A stretch of 64,000 bases of DNA from Serripes groenlandicus (Eukaryota; Mollusca; Bivalvia; Cardiida; Cardiidae), in the NCBI GenBank assembly GCA_031761405.1, contig JASEVX010000013.1, forward strand, positions 53,771,588-53,835,587. The letters run 5' to 3'. Below, piece after piece: positions 1-10,692 of this stretch. Both the position numbers and the translations under genes were made by a program. The notes beneath the pieces were generated by a model. It had not been told where the DNA came from and ran no database searches. It saw only the letters and a list, made by a program, of their open reading frames with translations. Every line of letters starts with the position of its first letter. Position 1 is the stretch's first letter.

Positions 1-474
1 GTTACATGTAGGTTACAACATGTAGGTTAGATAATGTGCCGAGAAGCCCGGTTCTACAATGTGATGTACTTCTACTAACCTTTATTTGAAATCATTGTTT
101 GCAAGAGATTACTAAAGACGAATTCAAATGATTTAATACACAATTTAAACAAAGATACGAAATAATATAACACAAACGATGATAACTGTAGCGCCATATA
201 CAAAACAATTTACATTATGAATCCCATGTGGATGTGTACACATGTTGATTTAACGATGTAAAAACGGTTTTACGCACCCTATACGACCTTCTTTACAAGT
301 TCTGTACACAAAAATAAACAGAAAGTACATGCTACAATGCTATTCCAGAGACACATGCATTAATAAAAATATAAAACCGTGCATAACTATTCCAGTGAAA
401 ATAATCCAAGCAGTATAGACAACATTAATCTGTCTGATAATAGCTTTGTACAGAAAATAAGACTAGATATAAAC

Positions 475-710
475 TTAAACACTTTCTCAAATGAAAACGT
501 TTTTCGACAATTCCACAGTAGCCGTCTTTGAAAGCATTGTGGCAAAAGTAATAACTGGCTCATCATAAGCACTTTCTTCTTTTGCCACAAAGTTCAATAC
601 ACTATTCAATAAATATTCTTTTATTCATGGAGACTTTCCATTTTTATACTTTGAAGATTTACTCGTTATATTATGCCGAATTGTTGTATGTTGGAAAGGG
701 TCTGCCACCA
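475..710. mobile_element. Palindromic MITE-like element, M1 type a
   Basis: The left end (TTAAACACTTTCTC) and right end (TTGTATGTTGGAAAGGG) are degenerate inverted terminal sequences. The internal arms GCATTGTGGCAAAAG (left) and CTTTTGCCACAAAG (right) form the inner palindrome around 525-595. It has the same layout as the better-preserved elements at 5530 and 33303. It is non-coding. Confidence 0.7.
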
Positions 711-814
711 ATAAGGCGGTAGGATGTCAAGCCGCAAATTATGGTGTTTTACGGTTACACTGTTTTGTCCAGACAATACAATTCTATACATTTTAATCCA
801 TTTCCAAATACAAG

Positions 815-990
815 ACATTCACATCAGACGACTTACAAATCATCTGGGTGAAATATTGAAAGTCTCTTTACATAGATGGTTAGTTTCAGAGAAGAGTTTA
901 AAACCTTTAGACAAAAGGAGAAATTTCTTCTTTTGTCACAATGTTTTCAAAAGTCGCCTGCTCCGTATCCGTCTGCAAGTGTGAAAATGC
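815..990. mobile_element. Palindromic MITE-like element, M1 type b
   Basis: The inner palindrome ACAAAAGGAGAAATTTCTTC followed by TTTTGTCACAATG lies at 910-945, then TTTTCAAAAGTCGCCTGC. The left arm carries CATCAGACGAC near 825. The ends are more decayed than in other copies. Paralogues sit at 8145, 10056, 15921 and 26976. Confidence 0.6.
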
Positions 991-1130
991 TAGCAGGCGT
1001 GTCTGTAGCCCTAAGCAACAAGTAACGTCCAAAACCGGCTATTCACCCTCCGCCCGAGAGATGAAATATATTTGGTATATATGTGTACATTTGAGCCAAG
1101 AAAACTATTTAATCTGATATCACTCCTGTC

Positions 1131-2430
1131 CGATGTCCCCTAACACGTCACACATTTGAACTTTATTACAGCTGTGTGTGTTAAAAGACCTTGGTTGGAT
1201 ATTTTACGTTTTCTTCTTTAACTATCTTCAGATGTGTCTGAATGGTATTTTACGCCGCTTTCAACAGTATTGCAGTTATATAACGGATATCCTGAATAAA
1301 CCTTAACCAGTAATTCCGGTATTATTCACCGATGCATCAGTCGTAATCATATCCAAGCAACCTTAATAGCCACGATGGGAACCCATTACTTCCGTTTTTA
1401 AAGGTGATGAACTCCAGATGGAGGTCAACATTTTGAAATGTTGCATCTTCTGCACATATTGCTAATAGTGACCAAAAAGTAAGTAATAAATAGGTCAAAA
1501 CTATTTTGGCAGTTAATGTTGAAAATCAAGTCAATTGAAATTCAATGTAAGTGTACACTAATTGGCTTACTGTGTATGTCTACCTAGTACGAATGAAGCA
1601 TAACAATCAATGTTTAGATGTTTCTTTTACTGGAAAGTGAAATTGTTACTCTAATGTTTTCTCAGAAATATGATTATGATATTTCCAGACAACTTTTGAA
1701 CAGTTTTATAACGTTGACTGTACTATCTATACTCTGGAGTTCAGCACATTTAATGTCTTTGGTATCATCAGATGCCTCGCAATCCATGCTGTTATGTATC
1801 ATTCATCTGTTTTCAATTTATAAATACCATCTAAAACTAGAAAGGGAATAGTTATTAAACATTGGTATCCGACGAGGTTGCTAACACTTTCTCGTTTTAA
1901 GGCGCACTGTAATGCATCTACAACAGACGATTTTGGAAAACATTGTGGCAAAAGAAAATGCTCATAACGAATAGTATCTCTATTTGCCACAGTGTTTTCA
2001 ACTTTTTTCTAACATGTTTTTTTCTTCTATATTTAAGCTTGTATATTTTCAAATTCGACTGCTTAAGCTTAGATGTATGTACATGTAGGAAATGGTTTAA
2101 GTAAATGATTAACCGTGGACGTTTCAGTGAATTCTGTCTCAAAACGAAAAATTACAATTACGTATTGCTATCACTAAACACCTTAGTTTGAAATCGGCGA
2201 GTCAGCATGAATACAATCTACTACTACCATTAAAACATATTTGCTATGACCCAACTGACACGGACAAACTCTCATCGACATTCAATGGATAATTACAAGT
2301 TTCTTTTTAATGAACAGTGCAGATACAGAGTAGCCGGTACATCCGCCTAGATTAAGCAAGATCTAGACATATTACTTACAAAAGCTTGTCAGTTGATTTT
2401 GTCAACATGTGTAGCTTGTGATAAGAATGA
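1131..2430. repeat. Module M2, copy 1
   Basis: This module is shared with 16261-17280, 42986-44180 and, in part, 39341-39770. Marks are TCCGATGTC near 1128 and TCCGACGAGGTTGC near 1869, followed by a palindromic element. The rest is AT-rich and non-coding as far as I can see. Confidence 0.65.
1881..2100. mobile_element. Palindromic MITE-like element in M2
   Basis: The left end CTAACACTTTCTCG and the right end TGTAGGAAATGGTTTAA are imperfect inverted terminal sequences. Inside are GGAAAACATTGTGGCAAAAG and, inverted, TTTGCCACAGTGTTTTCAAC. It is 220 bp long and equivalent to 16653-16845 and 43598-43834. Confidence 0.7.
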
Positions 2431-2501
2431 GCACATGGGCAGTGTTATCTGAACATACACTATACAGAAATGTCAATGTGTACCTTTTTACATGTATGGG
2501 C

Positions 2502-2739
2502 TTAAAACCTTTACTCACATGTAGACGGATCTTGAAGCCGTTAGTTTTGAAAAAGAAAATGCAAAAGGAGGAATTGCTCATGATGAGCAATTTCTCATTT
2601 TATCACAATATGTTCAAGTGTATCCACACATCAAAAAATGTATCAAATAATAAAACTTTAATTCATAGAAATTGTCTATAGTTTTGCCTATATGGTTTGT
2701 TGTCGGTTGCAGATCTATCGTATTTGAGAAATGGGTAAA
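2502..2739. mobile_element. Palindromic MITE-like element
   Basis: The left end is TTAAAACCTTTACTCACATG and the right end runs to GAGAAATGGGTAAA. The centre, GAATTGCTCATGATGAGCAA at about 2572-2591, is a near-perfect palindrome and the clearest example of the inner stem in this part of the window. Confidence 0.75.
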
Positions 2740-2789
2740 TATGAGAAGCAATTAGGTTTCTGATTATGCGATAGGGATAAGGAAGGATG

Positions 2790-3113
2790 TTAACCATTTC
2801 CCACACACAACAAAGAAGTAACAGGCGATTTTGAAAACATATTGACAAAAGTATGGAACATCTCTATGAATGGAATTGTAGTTACTCAATCGAGTTAAAA
2901 ATGTTTTGGCAAAAGGAGTAATTTTTCATCATAAGCAATTTATCCTTTTATCAAAATGGTCATCGAACGTCGTCTGCTTCAGAGGCGTTAAAATGTTCTG
3001 GAAAAAGGAAGATTTTTTTTCATCCTATGCAATTTCTGCTTGAATCGATATTTTGTTCAAAAGTCTTCAGCTTGAGAGGCGTTAAAGTGTATCTGCATGT
3101 GGGATAGGGTTAA
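2790..3113. mobile_element. Palindromic MITE-like element, enlarged
   Basis: It starts TTAACCATTTCCCACACAC and ends TGTGGGATAGGGTTAA, so both ends keep a TTAA. The right arm appears twice (CGTCTGCTTCAGAGGCGTTAA near 2976 and a decayed repeat near 3066), which explains the length of 324 bp against the usual 205-240. Confidence 0.75.
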
Positions 3114-3390
3114 TAGTTCTGATAGCAACTCGCAAAAAATATGCCGATTCGGAAAAACATTCTGACGAATTTGAAAACTTTCAGTCAAACATACGTCTAA
3201 ATCTCTATGAATACATGTATAATTATAAAATAGATCTGAACTTGATAGCACTGTGATCAAATGAGAAATTCCTCATATTTACATATAGTTTCGAAATCCG
3301 TCTTCTGTTGATGCATATAAATGCGTATGTATGTTGAAATACTTAATAACCATTCATGCTAACGTCTCGCCAAAGGAGGCAAAGAAAAAC

Positions 3391-4700
3391 AAAGTAAAGA
3401 TCAATTTAGATGACTCATGAACTATGTTCGTCATGAACTATGTGACGTAACCACGGTTCGGCTATATGTCGTAAACAATCGTCATTTTGAAGCCGAGAAG
3501 TAATAAATATTCGCTGTTAAAAGCTCTATAACTCTTTCTAGTTTAGAAATGTATTGATCCATTAGTTCAGCGTATTGTTTTTGAAACATTGCGGGAAATG
3601 TACGAGTAACGAGTCATTGTTCTCATAACATTTCTCTTCTCTATTTTTACTTTGGCCTCAGTAATATGCTTGTGTAGGTTTTTTATATATCTGCTGAAAA
3701 GCGGAATGGACACGAACATACATACTAAAGTAAGAATAAAACAAGTGTGCGGCCATTAAATGATATTAACTATAATACAAGTTAATACACCATCTAATAT
3801 CACCTATTATTAAACGATCCTTCTCAGACACAAAATAGTAAACAATTCTTGAATGAACAATCAAATGTACATGTACGATTTTCAAGTCTGTCTATTCCAC
3901 GAAATAGTGGTAAAATGATTAGATACGGTTAATATATACACGATTATTTTTTCATTTGTAATTATGCATTTATGTAAGAATGTTCATGAAGTTTACTTAA
4001 ATGCTAAAAACAAATTCAGTTTTAAACCATATTTTGGTACGGCAATATAAACCAGTGTCCTGATACACGTCTTCAAGAGTCCTCCTCTTTGTAAACTGTG
4101 ATGGAAAAAATGTCACCTCTGAACAATTCGAAGCTGCATATCGATATTTAGAACTTAGAATCATATAGAGTTAGCTGTTCATATTTTGGTTCTGACGACA
4201 CAGCATGAAAGGGGCCACTCGGCAATCATCACCTCTCTATCTCGTTGATTTATATGGGGAATATATGTTTAGGTATAGTTTAATTGAGATTAAGGTTAAG
4301 ATTGTTTTCAATTGTGGTCTGCTCTAGTGATGTCAAATGTCGTCTGTATCCAGGGGTAACTATGGTAACAGTCTAATGTCGGTTTTCGTTTGACGTGTTT
4401 ATTGAAGTATACGAAGTTATAGATTGACACTTGTGCTTTCCTCGCAGTTTTAGTTGAAGACTAAACATAGTTAACCAATTAATTCCTCTGATACAATCAA
4501 TCTGCAGCAGACAAGAGAAAGCATCTTGGCCAATAATCGACAATCTCTATTAATTAAAGTTTGATAAATGAATAGAGTAAGAAGCAATGTGATAATGATG
4601 TCAATTGCTCATAATAAGTTAACCATCTCGAATGTTTAGGGTTTAAATCACCCGCATCCAGATCGGAAGACAAGGGTTGGTTGACCGGTAATGTCATACC
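3391..4700. repeat. Module M4, copy 1
   Basis: The hallmark is GTAAACAATCGTCATTTTGA near 3471, then TTCGCTGTTAAAAGCTC. It recurs at 11726, 18704, 21814, 37405 and 45214. The later part contains TCGATATTTAGAACTTAGAA and ACTATGGTAAC, also shared. No coding sequence is recognisable. Confidence 0.7.
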
Positions 4701-5529
4701 ACATTCTTTAAATCTTTCAACGCGGAAAACCATTTGATGTTGACATGTCCACATTTGCATTGAGAAGAGTTCATAGCCAATTGTAAATATATTCAAGTTA
4801 AAATTGAGTTGATCAGCAAACAGTATATAACCTGGTCAGACAGTGCTGAAGCACAAGATGGTCTGGCCCTATACTGGTGGTACATGCTTCACAAAAACTG
4901 TTCTAGCAGTCAAAGACTTATCATTTCCAGTAGTGACTTCCCGTCTTTAATAGTATTAAAGCAAAGGCAGATCTTGGATAGTAGTACCTGTGTTGGTATC
5001 AGAATAAACTTACAACTATTACAGATGATTTACGCAAGAACGTCATAATATAACTGAGAATATGTTTAAATCGATGTGAAATACGATTACAAATTACAAA
5101 AGAGACATTACCTGGATGTTTTTCTTTTGTTTGAGATGGGTGCCGATTCATACCAATTAAAAACAACAAAAAAAGATTTGACCTGGAATATGTTTCTCTA
5201 ATTTAAAAAATCAATTCACCAGGTCACGTGGGCTTATCTCTAGATGTCAATTTATATATACTGGTGACTTTTGTTTCATAAAATTGTAAATTGACATCTA
5301 GAGATACGCCCACGTGACCTGGTGATTCGGGTTTGATTATGTCTTATGAAATAATTACATGCATAGCTTGATTATTCTGTGATATAACAGATCAACTGGA
5401 AAACTTATGTCAGAGAAAAACCAACTACGGAACTTTCTATAATGGTGTAAATGTACAACAGGTCGCTTATGTCAGGATTACGACATTTAGTGTGAACTGG
5501 TGAACTATATTGCCTTGTTTCCAAAATAC
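4701..5529. repeat. Module M5, copy 1
   Basis: Marked by AGCAAACAGTAT near 4814 and ACCTGGTCAGACAG near 4830, shared with 13110, 23196 and 39935. The open frame at 4809-5048 reads across this repeat. Its counterparts at 13046 and 23081 encode different lengths and diverge, so I treat it as fortuitous. The module ends in a hairpin at 5216-5325. Confidence 0.65.
5216..5325. repeat. 39-bp near-perfect inverted repeat (hairpin)
   Basis: Left arm 5216-5254 begins TCACCAGGTCACGTGGG. Right arm 5287-5325 ends CCCACGTGACCTGGTGA. They match as reverse complements at 38 of 39 positions, with a 32-nt loop. In the paralogues (13610, 23690, 40305, 47205) only about the outer 9-10 bp are inverted repeats, so the long arm is specific to this copy. 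Confidence 0.95.
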
Positions 5530-5739
5530 TAACACCTTTCCCGAATACATACGCTTTTTTACGCGTGTGCAGCAGACGAGTTTGAATTTATTGTGATATA
5601 AGTATAAATTGCTCAAAACGAGCAATTTCTTCGATTCTTTTCAGTAATTATACCTACATTTATTGAACTTTGTCGTGTTTCTGCCTAGATGTTTTCACAG
5701 TCGTCTGCTGCAGATATGTTGTATGTGGGAAAGGGGTAA
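5530..5739. mobile_element. Palindromic MITE-like element, well preserved
   Basis: It is 210 bp long. The left end is TAACACCTTTCCCGAATAC and the right end is GTATGTGGGAAAGGGGTAA. The subterminal arms GTGCAGCAGACGAG and GTCGTCTGCTGCAG are inverted, and the centre AAATTGCTCAAAACGAGCAA is a palindrome. The flanking TTAA has decayed to CTAA and GTAA. This is the best reference copy for the family. Confidence 0.85.
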
Positions 5740-7327
5740 GGTGCGTACAGAACATTCAAAGTTTGACATATATGATCAATACGTTCAACGTGTATAGTTG
5801 TATAACCGGTTTACAGTTAAAATCATCGCCCACGCCACGTTTTTTACAAAACTGCGTAAGCATTATCTTAGCTTATTGTATTTCAAAATTCTTGCACTTC
5901 AGCCTAGTATTCCTGAATTTCTCTTTACTCTTTCATTGTCGACTCTTCCAGATTGAAAAACGGACCACATTTTTTTTCGTCAAACTGGATATATGGTTAT
6001 ATTTATTTACTAAGTGGCAAACAATACAGATTTCAGGAAATACTGCTCTTTACGAGCTGTCTCGACTGAATATGCATTGTTTGCAAAAGCCTTTAATTGC
6101 GAAATAGTTAAACGTGGTCATAAGCAATTGTTTTGTTTCTACAAACATAACTATTGTAATGTTGAAACCATTAATTAACCATTTTCACAAATACAATTAA
6201 TCTGCAGGAGACGACTTCGAATACATCGAGACAAAGATATGGAACATCTGTTTAATTCGAAGTCATATGTATTGAATACAGTTGAAAACAGTGCGATAAA
6301 AAGAGAAACTGCTAATTATGAGTAAATTTCGCTTTTGCTATGTTGCCAAGTTCTCAAATATTATCTTCATCAGATGCGTCAACATGTTTCTGTATATTGT
6401 AAAGGGTGAAGACAGACACATGAATGTGGAACTTTTAGATGAAATCAAATCAACAACATATCTTATCACATTTCGACACATGCCCATCCAAGTAATGTTT
6501 TTTTCCATACGACTTGGTATTTCAATTGCGATTCAAGACTTTTAAATTGCATACATCGTATAAAAAAATGAATGTGATTCTAGACTTATCTTGTGTGTTT
6601 CTCACTTTATTTTAAGTGTCGTTTACTACCGAAATCCATTTCCTTTACCATTCAATTGCGTGCAACGTATTATAGCTTAATATACTCGTAGACTTGTCTT
6701 ATTTGTCTCTCAACTCGCAGGATGCGTGTCAGATTTGATATTTCTCTGATTGTATCGTTTTATCTTTAATGTTTGAGTATTCAATTGCACTTATTGAAGT
6801 CGATGTCTGCTCTCCAGACAAGGAATGGTACATTGTGTAACTTGCAAATCAGTTAAACGTCAAACATGATCAGTCTTGAAGATTTTATATTGTTGGGAAA
6901 TATTGTGTTTTTCAGGATAACATAATTCCACAACTTTGATTTATAAACAATATCCCACTGCACGCAGCAATACAGGAACTGTCTGAAGAAACATGTTAAA
7001 CACACTTAGTATTCATAAAGCACTTAGAATAAGAATTGAAATGTTTGAAAAAAATATATGCTTTAACATGAAGATATATCCATTTATCATATCCCTTCAC
7101 ATTTACCGGCTCAAATTTGCACGCAAAAAGAGACACATAAAACAACACGACGAGTTCCGTATTTGACAAGGACAAAGACTTTACCAAGAAAGGAACTGTT
7201 TCACATAATTTGTTTGTTATTATAATGTTTGTGTTTATTGGAGTTTCGCGTCATTTTCATCAATATCTAATATTAATATTCTACTTATATGACGATGACA
7301 ATCCACGTATCCATTGTCCCTTTGTGA
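5740..7327. repeat. Module M6, copy 1
   Basis: Contains a palindromic element (6175-6410), ATCAACAACATATCTTATCA near 6448, TTCAATTGCGTGCAACGTAT near 6651 and TTGTTGGGAAATATTGTG near 6890. The same string of marks recurs at 13851, 24941, 40750 and 47431. The 145-codon frame at 5670-6107 has no recognisable domain and is not kept in the paralogue near 40700. Confidence 0.7.
6175..6410. mobile_element. Palindromic MITE-like element in M6
   Basis: TTAACCATTTTCACAAATAC at the left and TGTAAAGGGTGAA at the right are the ends. The left arm is CTGCAGGAGACGACTTCGAA and the right arm is TTATCTTCATCAGATGCGTC. It is equivalent to 14083-14319, 25091-25326, 41070-41293 and 47531-47739. Confidence 0.7.
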
Positions 7328-7352
7328 TCAACCAGTACTAGAAAGAATTCCG
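7300..7352. repeat. SINE-core remnant at the M6/M1 boundary
   Basis: ACCAGTACTAGAAAGAATTC at 7331 matches the core ACCAGTACTAGGCTAG found in the SINEs at 44657, 44876 and 46345. Equivalent remnants lie at 9245, 15016, 26199 and 42173, several reading ACTAGATAATGTGCC. Each sits where M6 ends and M1 begins. Confidence 0.65.
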
Positions 7353-7808
7353 AGAAGCCCGGTTATATTGGTATGTTTTAGTACTAACTTTTATTTGAAA
7401 TCATTATTTGAGAGGCGTAAGAACTTCAGACGTATTCAAATGATTTAATACACAGTTTAAACAAAGAAACGAAACATTATAACACAAACTATAATAACAG
7501 TAACGCCCTATACAAAACAATTTGTAGAATGAACCTCAGACGGATAACAAACATGTTGATTTAACGATGCAAAAACAGTTTTATACACATTTTACGACCC
7601 TCTTTACGTCGAGTTCTGTTCAAAAAGAAAAAGAAATTACATGGTACAATGCTGTTCCTGAGACAAATAAATCCTTATTATCAAAGAATGCATTAATACC
7701 AATATAAAACAATGCATTATTATTCCAGTGAAAATAATCCAAGCATAAGAGACAAAATGAATCTGTCTGATCATAGGTTTGTACAGAAAATATGACTAGA
7801 TATAAGCT

Positions 7809-8032
7809 TTAACACTTTCTCGAATGAAAACGTTTTTTGACGGTTTTACAGTTGTCGTTTTTGAAAGCATTGTGGCAAAAGTAACAACTGACTCATCATA
7901 AGCATATGTTTCCTTTACAACAAAGGGCAATACACTATTCAATAAATATATTTTCATTCATGGTGAAATTCTACGTTTTTTATTTGAAGTTATCTCAATA
8001 TGTTCTGCCTATTTATTGAATGTGGGAAATGG
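7809..8032. mobile_element. Palindromic MITE-like element in M1 (duplicated at 9724-9948)
   Basis: The ends are TTAACACTTTCTCGAATG and TGAATGTGGGAAATGG. The inner left arm GCATTGTGGCAAAAG is kept, but the matching right arm is eroded (TCCTTTACAACAAAG). The twin in tandem copy B differs by only a few bases. Confidence 0.65.
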
Positions 8033-8440
8033 TCTGCCACCATTAGGGCTATATGATGAAAAGTCATAAATCCTTGGGATTATCACATACACGTTTTTAT
8101 CCAGACATTACAATTATATTCTGCTTCATCCATTCCACTTACAAGACATTCACAGCAGACGATTCGACTGGGGGTAATATTGAAAATCTATTGATATAAA
8201 AGTTTAGTATTTTAGAGGTGAAAACATGGTGGCAAAAGAAGAAATCGCAAAGTATGTCGCCTGCCCCTAATGCGTCTATAAGTGGGAAAATGTTAGCAGG
8301 CGTGTGTGTCTGTAGCTCTTAACCACAAGTTAAACCTGATTGATCCTCATCTATTGATTGACTAATCACCCTCCTCTCTAGAGATTATTATATATTAGGT
8401 AAATATTTGTACATTTGAGTGAGTCTTACTCCAAATAAAA

Positions 8441-8790
8441 CCAACCGTAGCTCAGTCGGTAACGACAAGGCCTGTTTATCCACCGGTCGCGTGTTCAATA
8501 ATTTTTGACTTACCGGACATTGAAAGTTTACTTTCATCTATCATGTGTCATACGTTCTTGATGTTGACCCGCTATAGACCATTCTCGACACAAGGGTCGA
8601 GTGTTCGAATTCCAACTTGGTTATGTATATATTCCGATAAATGCCCAAATGATAATCGTCATTCGTCTTCAGAAAATGGTCCGAAGCGTCTAGTCTATAT
8701 GGGAAAACAATCAGTTGCCCTGGAAGCGCGTTGTGTTGTGGAGCCGGAAGCCACATGATATGTTGAACCAGTAGTTGTACTGGCATACTA
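8441..8790 (+). mobile_element. tRNA-headed SINE, tail replaced by duplication junction
   Basis: The head CCGTAGCTCAGTCGGTAACG at 8445 resembles a tRNA A box, and a weaker B-box-like GTCGCGTGTTCAA follows near 8485. A second B-box-like sequence, GGGTCGAGTGTTCGAATTCC, lies at 8592, so the element may be composite. The body contains GTCATTCGTCTTCAG and AGTTGCCCTGGAAGCGCG. The terminal GAAACGACATTAAAC is missing because copy B begins here. Confidence 0.75.
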
Positions 8791-10692
8791 TTGAAGATTT
8801 TATATTGTTGGGAAATATTGTGTTTTTCAGGATAACATAATTCCACAACTTTGATTTATAAACAATATCCCACTGCACGCAGCAATACAGGAACTGTCTG
8901 AAGAAACATGTTAAACAAACTTAGTATTCATAAAGCACTTAGAATAAGAATTGAAATGTTTGAAAAAAATATATGCTTTAACATGAAGATATATCCATTT
9001 ATCATATCCCTTCACATTTACCGGCTCAAATTTGCACGCAAAAAGAGACACATAAAACAACACGACGAGTTCCGTATTTGACAAGGACAAAGACTTTACC
9101 AAGAAAGGAACTGTTTCACATAATTTGTTTGTTATTATAATGTTTGTGTTTATTGGAGTTTCGCGTCATTTTCATCAATATCTAATATTAATATTCTACT
9201 TATATGACGATGACAATCCACGTATCCATTGTCCCTTTGTGATCAACCAGTACTAGAAAGAATGCCGAGAAGCCCGGTTATATTGGTATGTTTTAGTACT
9301 AACTTTTATTTGAAATCATTATTTGAGAGGCGTAAGAACTTCAGACGTATTCAAATGATTTAATACACAGTTTAAACAAAGAAACGAAACATTATAACAC
9401 AAACTATAATAACAGTAACGTCCTATACAAAACAATTTGTAGAATGAACCTCAGACGGATAACAAACATTTTGATTTAACGATGCAAAAACAGTTTTATA
9501 CACATTTTACGACCCTCTTTACGTCGAGTTCTGTTCAAAAAGAAAAAGAAATTACATGGTACAATGCTGTTCCTGAGACAAATAAATCCTTATTATCAAA
9601 GAATGCATTAATACCAATATAAAACAATGCATTATTATTCCAGTGAAAATAATCCAAGCATAAGAGACAATATGAATCTGTCTGATCATAGGTTTGTACA
9701 GAAAATATGACTAGATATAAGCTTTAACACTTTCTCGAATGAAAACGTTTTTTGACGGTTCTACAGTTGTCGTTTTTGAAAGCATTGTGGCAAAAGTAAC
9801 AACTGACTCATCATAAGCATATGTTTCCTTTACAACAAAGGGCAATACACTATTCAATAAATATATTTTCATTCATGGTGAAATTCTACGTTTTTTATTT
9901 GAAGTTATCTCAATTTGTTCTGCCTATTTAATGAATGTGGGAAATGGTCTGCCACCATTAGGGCTATATGATGAAAAGTCATAAATCCTTGGGATTATCA
10001 CATACACGTTTTTATCCAGACATTACAATTATATTCTGCTTCATCCATTCTACTTACAAGACATTCACAGCAGACGATTCGACTGGGGGAATTATTGAAA
10101 ATCTATTGATATAAAAGTTTAGTATTTTAGAGGTGAAAACATTGTGGCAAAAGAAGAAATCGCAAATTATGTCGCCTGCTCCTAATGCGTCTATAAGTGG
10201 GAAAATGTTAGCAGGCGTGTGTGTCTGTAGCTCTTAACCACAAGTTAAGCCTGATTGATCAGACTAATCACCCTCCTCTCGAGAGATTATTATATATTAG
10301 GTAAATATTTGTACATTTGAGTGAGTCTTACTCCAAATAAAACAAACCGTAGCTCAGTCGGTAACGACAAGGCCTGTTTATCCACCGGTCGCGTGTTCCA
10401 ACATTTTTGACTTACCGGACATTGAAAGTTTACTTTCATCTATCATGTGTCATACGTTCTTGATGTTGACCCGCTATAGACCATTCTCGACACAAGGGTC
10501 GAGTGTTCGAATTCCAACTTGGTTATGTATATATTCCGATAAATGCCCAAATGATAATCGTCATTCGTCTTCAGAAAATGGTCCGAAGCGTCTAGTCTAT
10601 ATGGGAAAACAATCAGTTGCCCTGGAAGCGCGTTGTGTGGTGGGGCCGGAAGCCACATGATATGTTGAAACGGTAGTTGTACTGGCATACTA
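8791..10692 (+). repeat. Direct tandem duplication, copy B
   Basis: Copy B is 1,902 bp against 1,915 bp for copy A. The main difference is a 13-bp net shortening near 10260, matching copy A near 8345. After 10692 the SINE tail continues normally with GAAACGACATTAAAC, so this copy kept the original right edge. Only scattered substitutions separate the two, which makes the duplication recent compared with the other modules. Confidence 0.97.

Larger units (their letters stand above)
1..1130. repeat. Module M1, copy 1 (left-truncated)
   Basis: The window opens inside a repeat module that recurs at 7340, 9254, 15022, 26206 and 42179. Recognisable marks are CCGAGAAGCCCGG near 40, a stretch around 180-260 ending in a run about 'gttgatttaacgatg', and AGACACATGCATTAATA near 350. 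Two palindromic elements (475-710 and about 815-990) make up its right half. Short open frames here are not conserved between copies. I see no gene. Confidence 0.75.
2431..3390. repeat. Module M3, copy 1
   Basis: Shared with 17281-18184 and 44181-44642. It contains two palindromic elements back to back (2502-2739 and 2790-3113), then the run GTAGTTTCGAAATCCGTCTTCTG near 3286 and GTCTCGCCAAAGGAGGCAAAG near 3364, which recur at 11584, 18593 and 45033. Confidence 0.65.
6876..8790 (+). repeat. Direct tandem duplication, copy A (about 1.9 kb)
   Basis: This copy matches 8791-10692 almost base for base. It carries the end of M6, M1 and the start of a tRNA-headed SINE. The junch between copies falls inside the SINE tail: the sequence runs GGCATACTATTG then directly AAGATTTTATATTG, which is the M6 sequence from 6879. 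The three bases TTG are shared by both sides. Confidence 0.97.

Noticed and set aside
5220..5320. CACGTG motifs as E-box regulatory sites
   Set aside because: They occur only as part of the palindromic arms, with no nearby gene to regulate.
5670..6107. Longest open frame (145 codons), rich in Cys, Phe and Leu
   Set aside because: It overlaps the right arm of a palindromic element and M6. The paralogue near 40700 has no matching frame, and no domain is recognisable.
6996..9102. Matching 63-codon frames on the minus strand at 6996-7187 and 8911-9102
   Set aside because: They are identical only because of the 1.9-kb tandem duplication. M6 copies at 14700 and 25860 break the frame.
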